Positions 61,476 through 64,000 of a stretch of DNA of 64,000 bases are shown here, in pieces. The DNA is from Vanilla planifolia (lineage: Eukaryota; Streptophyta; Magnoliopsida; Asparagales; Orchidaceae). Every line of letters starts with the position of its first letter. Position 1 is the first letter of the stretch. The notes beneath the pieces were generated by a model. That model searched no databases. It saw nothing but the letters and a program-made list of their open reading frames with translations, and was not told where the DNA came from. The stretch is taken from contig CM043868.1 of assembly GCA_023846275.1 (NCBI GenBank), positions 5,971,153 to 6,035,152 on the forward strand. Direction: 5' to 3'. The translations under genes were made by a program, and so were the position numbers.

Positions 61476-62460
61476 TTGATGTTATCTAGTCGATGCTGGA
61501 AATATGAAATTGTTTTTCTACCAACAAAGTGGGGACAACCTAGATAATTTATTGGAAGCCTTCCCTTCTAAAATATGAGTTGATGGTTAAACTTTTTCAC
61601 CTAACAAAAATGCATTTTGTTGCTTGTGAAGAAATTTATTTTCTATTGATTTACATGAGGTTTGGTGTGTCTTGAAATGTTGGTGAGACTTTGTGAAAGA
61701 TGGATATGAACTTCAAATCACCTCTACAAAAGATTATTGTGTCATCTACATATCCTAAATGAGTTACAATTAGACAGCCTTTGGGTTGTGCATAATGAAG
61801 TGCTTTTCCATGATTACAAGAATGAATATTAAGGGCAAGATTGGATTCCTTTGCTTGAGTCCTCCAAATACTTAGAAGAAGCCATTTGGCTTAACATTTA
61901 TGATAATTGAAATCTAAGTGCTACTAAAAATAGCTTTTATTAACTTGATGAAATGCTCAACAAAATTGAATTTTGTAAGCACCTTGCATGAAAATTTCCA
62001 TCAATGGAAATCAAATGCAATCTTTGGATCCAAATTTATTACATAATTTTGCTCTATCACATTTGGTTTTATAGACCCAATCAATGCTTGAACTAACAAT
62101 ATATTATCAGCAATGTCTTTTCCTTTAATAAAACCCACTTGTTCAGGGGAGATAAGCTTAAGAAGTAAGCTATGAAGCTTATTTTCCAACAACTTTGAAA
62201 ACAATTTTCTATAAAGTTGCATAACTAAATTGTCCTGAAACCATCGAATATTTTAGGATTTTGTTTTTGGGATGAAAACTAAATTTGTACTTGAAACACC
62301 TTTAAGAATTGAAGTTTGAGTAAGGAAATCATTGGTAGCATCTAATATATCTTCTACTATAATATCCTAATTATGTCTAGAGAATTTGTTAAGGTCCAAG
62401 AGCACTGTGTTGATCCATTCAAAAACCACCTCTTTGATGTCCAAAATTGAATGTTATATT
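61476..62460 (-). mobile_element. LINE G, reverse transcriptase part
   Basis: Minus strand from right to left: an area like ALGP-DKFS near 62390, VFIPKT near 62260, then KLFSKLLENKLHSLLLKLISPEQVGFIKGKDIADN (RT finger/palm) at 62222-62070, NLDPKIAFDF near 62005, the catalytic YVDD near 61741-61752, and a post-catalytic segment (FLLGEKV near 61600; LDNIKNS near 61480). The sequence stops at the direct repeat, just where the thumb would begin; a thumb-to-RNase H segment resumes at 53339. Several stops and frame changes; a dead copy. The endonuclease part was not recognised further right. Confidence 0.8.
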
Positions 62461-63000
62461 AGGTTTTGTAGATAATATAATCATAATTATCTTCAATGAT
62501 TTAGAATTAGATGAAGATGCTTTTGGATATCAAAAGTTAGTAGATGATAAAGCTAAGTTCAACTGAAGCACTATATTAACCATAGGTTAAGTCTAAAGGC
62601 CAACTGAAACTACTAAGAAAGTGTATGGTTTGCAAGTTGAAGACCTCGAGGTTTGAAGTTGATAGAACTTATGGTTTGAAATTTATAAGCTTTAGGGTTT
62701 GAAGTTTAAAGACCTTAGTGATTGAAGTTAAAGGCTTGAAATTTAAAATTCTAGGGGGACGATAGATAGGATGGCAATCCTGAAAGTAGAAGCATCAAAT
62801 GATGAACTTGTAGAGGATGAGATCTTCAATCTTTGAATCATTGATCTCAATGGCCAAGTAAGCTCATATAGCACCTATTATTGGTTTCTTTTCTAGCTCT
62901 TGGCTTCTCAGCCTATAGAGTATCCCTCTAGTCAAGGCATGTATTGGGTGGTTTCCTAACCCCAATTTGTTTCGATGCTTATGTGTTAGGAGAATCCATT
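62461..63000. other. Intergenic with a degenerate 22-24-bp tandem repeat
   Basis: Nothing coding is recognised except that the left edge may be more LINE G. A degenerate tandem array lies at 62625-62756. Confidence 0.4.
62625..62756. repeat. Degenerate 22-24-bp minisatellite
   Basis: About five to six units share GGTTTGAAGTT(G/T)A or variants (GGTTTGCAAGTTGAAG, GGTTTGAAATTTATAAG, GGTTTGAAGTTTAAAG, GGCTTGAAATTTAAAA), spaced about 22-24 bp. Confidence 0.7.
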
Positions 63001-63700
63001 AATCCTTCACTTGTTCAAATCAAGATGCCTATAATGTTCAAGGGTAAGCTTATGGTGGTCTTTGAAGAGGGGATTTTAAAAATGATAGCTCCTTCTAATC
63101 TACACTAATTAGGAAATTCTCTCATAATTGCCTAGATATGGATAAGATTCATTCAACTCTCAACAAAATCAATTTTTAGAGTTCTTTTTCATTAAGGTAT
63201 CTAAATCATGAGCACATTCTAATTTGATTCACTAGAAAAGAAGATTATTTGCATTATTATCTTCATAGATCTTGGAACTCAGTGAAATTGCAAATGAGAG
63301 TGCTCAAATGGCACCTTGATTTCCATTTGAACACAAAACCTTCATTAGCACTAATATGGGTTTCAATTGAACATCTTCCAACCCTTCTTAAATAAAGTAA
63401 CTCTTTATTCTCTGGCATTAATAACTTGAACCTCACTTAATATGGATATAGTGACAATCAATTTGACTCAATGAAATATTGTAAGTGCCTACATAGAGGT
63501 GGATTTGTAGAAGACTTTGCCAACTAGATCAAAATCTCAAAACAAATATGAACCAATAATGAATTTTAGTTAAATAAATCCAAAACCACAATCTACCTTG
63601 TTATTATTATGGTTGTTGCAAGCAAGGCCATGACATGCTTCATTACAAACACAATAAAATCACAAAAAAAAACCATCACCAAAAATATAAATTCTAAAGA
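63000..63700 (+). mobile_element. LINE H: decayed LINE ORF1 (DUF4283 and zinc knuckle)
   Basis: Plus-strand pieces match the plant LINE ORF1 plan. A HILI-FTRKEDY area lies near 63210, then RSWNSVKLQMRVLKWHLDF near 63265-63325, NTKPSLALIWVSIEHLP near 63330-63385, a CLHRGGFVEDFAN area near 63490-63525, and a knuckle-like CYYYGCCKQGHDMLHY near 63600-63650. This resembles DUF4283 followed by a zinc knuckle. Stops and frame changes show a dead copy. ORF2 would lie beyond the right window edge. It runs opposite to LINE G and to the young LINE. Confidence 0.7.
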
Positions 63701-64000
63701 TTCCCATAAGTTTAGCTAAATAGAATCCATTTAATCTAGTGTCAAATGAAAGGTTGGAATTCTAGAATGAAAAGCAATTTCCTTCAACCAAACAACACCA
63801 GAAGACATTTCAAGAGATCAAGTAACCAACTCTCCAATTTAATGCCTCTCTCTCTCCATCCAAAAAATAATGGAAAAGTTTAACAAGTGCAATAAAATAA
63901 AATAAAGACTTCATTATGTCTAATAGGACTGTTAAATAACCTATGAAACCTAGTAGTCTTACCCATCAGATCATGGATGATTACAACACAGTAAGGAATT
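63701..64000. other. A+T-rich end of window, nothing recognised
   Basis: Possibly ORF1 tail or the ORF1-ORF2 spacer of LINE H. It holds a short AATAAAATAAAATAAAG stretch near 63890. Confidence 0.3.

Overview
This window looks like gene-poor, heterochromatin-like DNA of a flowering plant. It is strongly A+T rich, has no recognisable intact host gene, and is packed with decayed plant-type retroelements: Ty1/copia of the SIRE/Maximus kind, Ty3/gypsy, and plant L1-type LINEs with a C-terminal RNase H. The species cannot be told from the sequence alone. Nothing prokaryotic, organellar or CRISPR-like was seen.

Left part (1-12 kb): a compound AT/GT microsatellite; an old minus-strand copia element (copia A: LTR about 590-1416, coding parts at 1417-1691 and 7315-8310) split by an old plus-strand Ty3/gypsy element (gypsy B, 1692-7314, with both LTRs); LTR-like sequence; and a 686-bp repeat in two tandem copies (10.6-12.0 kb). 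Between 12 and 15.5 kb little is recognisable except a small CpG-bearing patch around 13.1-13.7 kb that holds a 69-codon ORF of unknown origin.

Middle (15.5-34.6 kb): one large plus-strand copia fossil (copia C) with paired LTRs. It carries two insertions: a clean 1.93-kb solo LTR with a perfect 5-bp target duplication (15965-17897), and a composite insert that includes a minus-strand Ty3/gypsy fossil (gypsy D) with a 3.1-kb LTR (29339-32452). Then come a decayed minus-strand LINE (LINE E, about 35.6-39.1 kb), a long stretch of LTR-derived sequence (41.7-48.2 kb), and a plus-strand copia fragment with gag to integrase (48.6-51.1 kb).

Right part (51.9-64 kb) is the most informative. An old minus-strand LINE (LINE G) is split by an element flanked by about 370-bp direct repeats, and that element is in turn split by a young full-length L1-type LINE (54224-60908, minus strand). 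The young LINE has a perfect 17-bp target duplication, a poly(A) tail, a 569-codon ORF1 (DUF4283 and zinc knuckle) and an uninterrupted 1391-codon ORF2 (endonuclease, reverse transcriptase, zf-RVT, RNase H). It is much richer in G+C and CpG than its surroundings. The window ends in a decayed plus-strand LINE ORF1 (about 63.0-63.7 kb).

The only proteins likely to work together are the two ORFs of the young LINE: an RNA-binding ORF1 protein and an ORF2 polyprotein that nicks the target and reverse-transcribes the element RNA. I found no convincing new biological system. The best leads are the young LINE and its nested insertion history, oddities in its ORF1 and its two ends, the CpG-rich solo LTR with a 21-bp minisatellite, and the unassigned CpG-bearing patch near 13 kb. 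Boundaries of old elements are approximate, read by eye.
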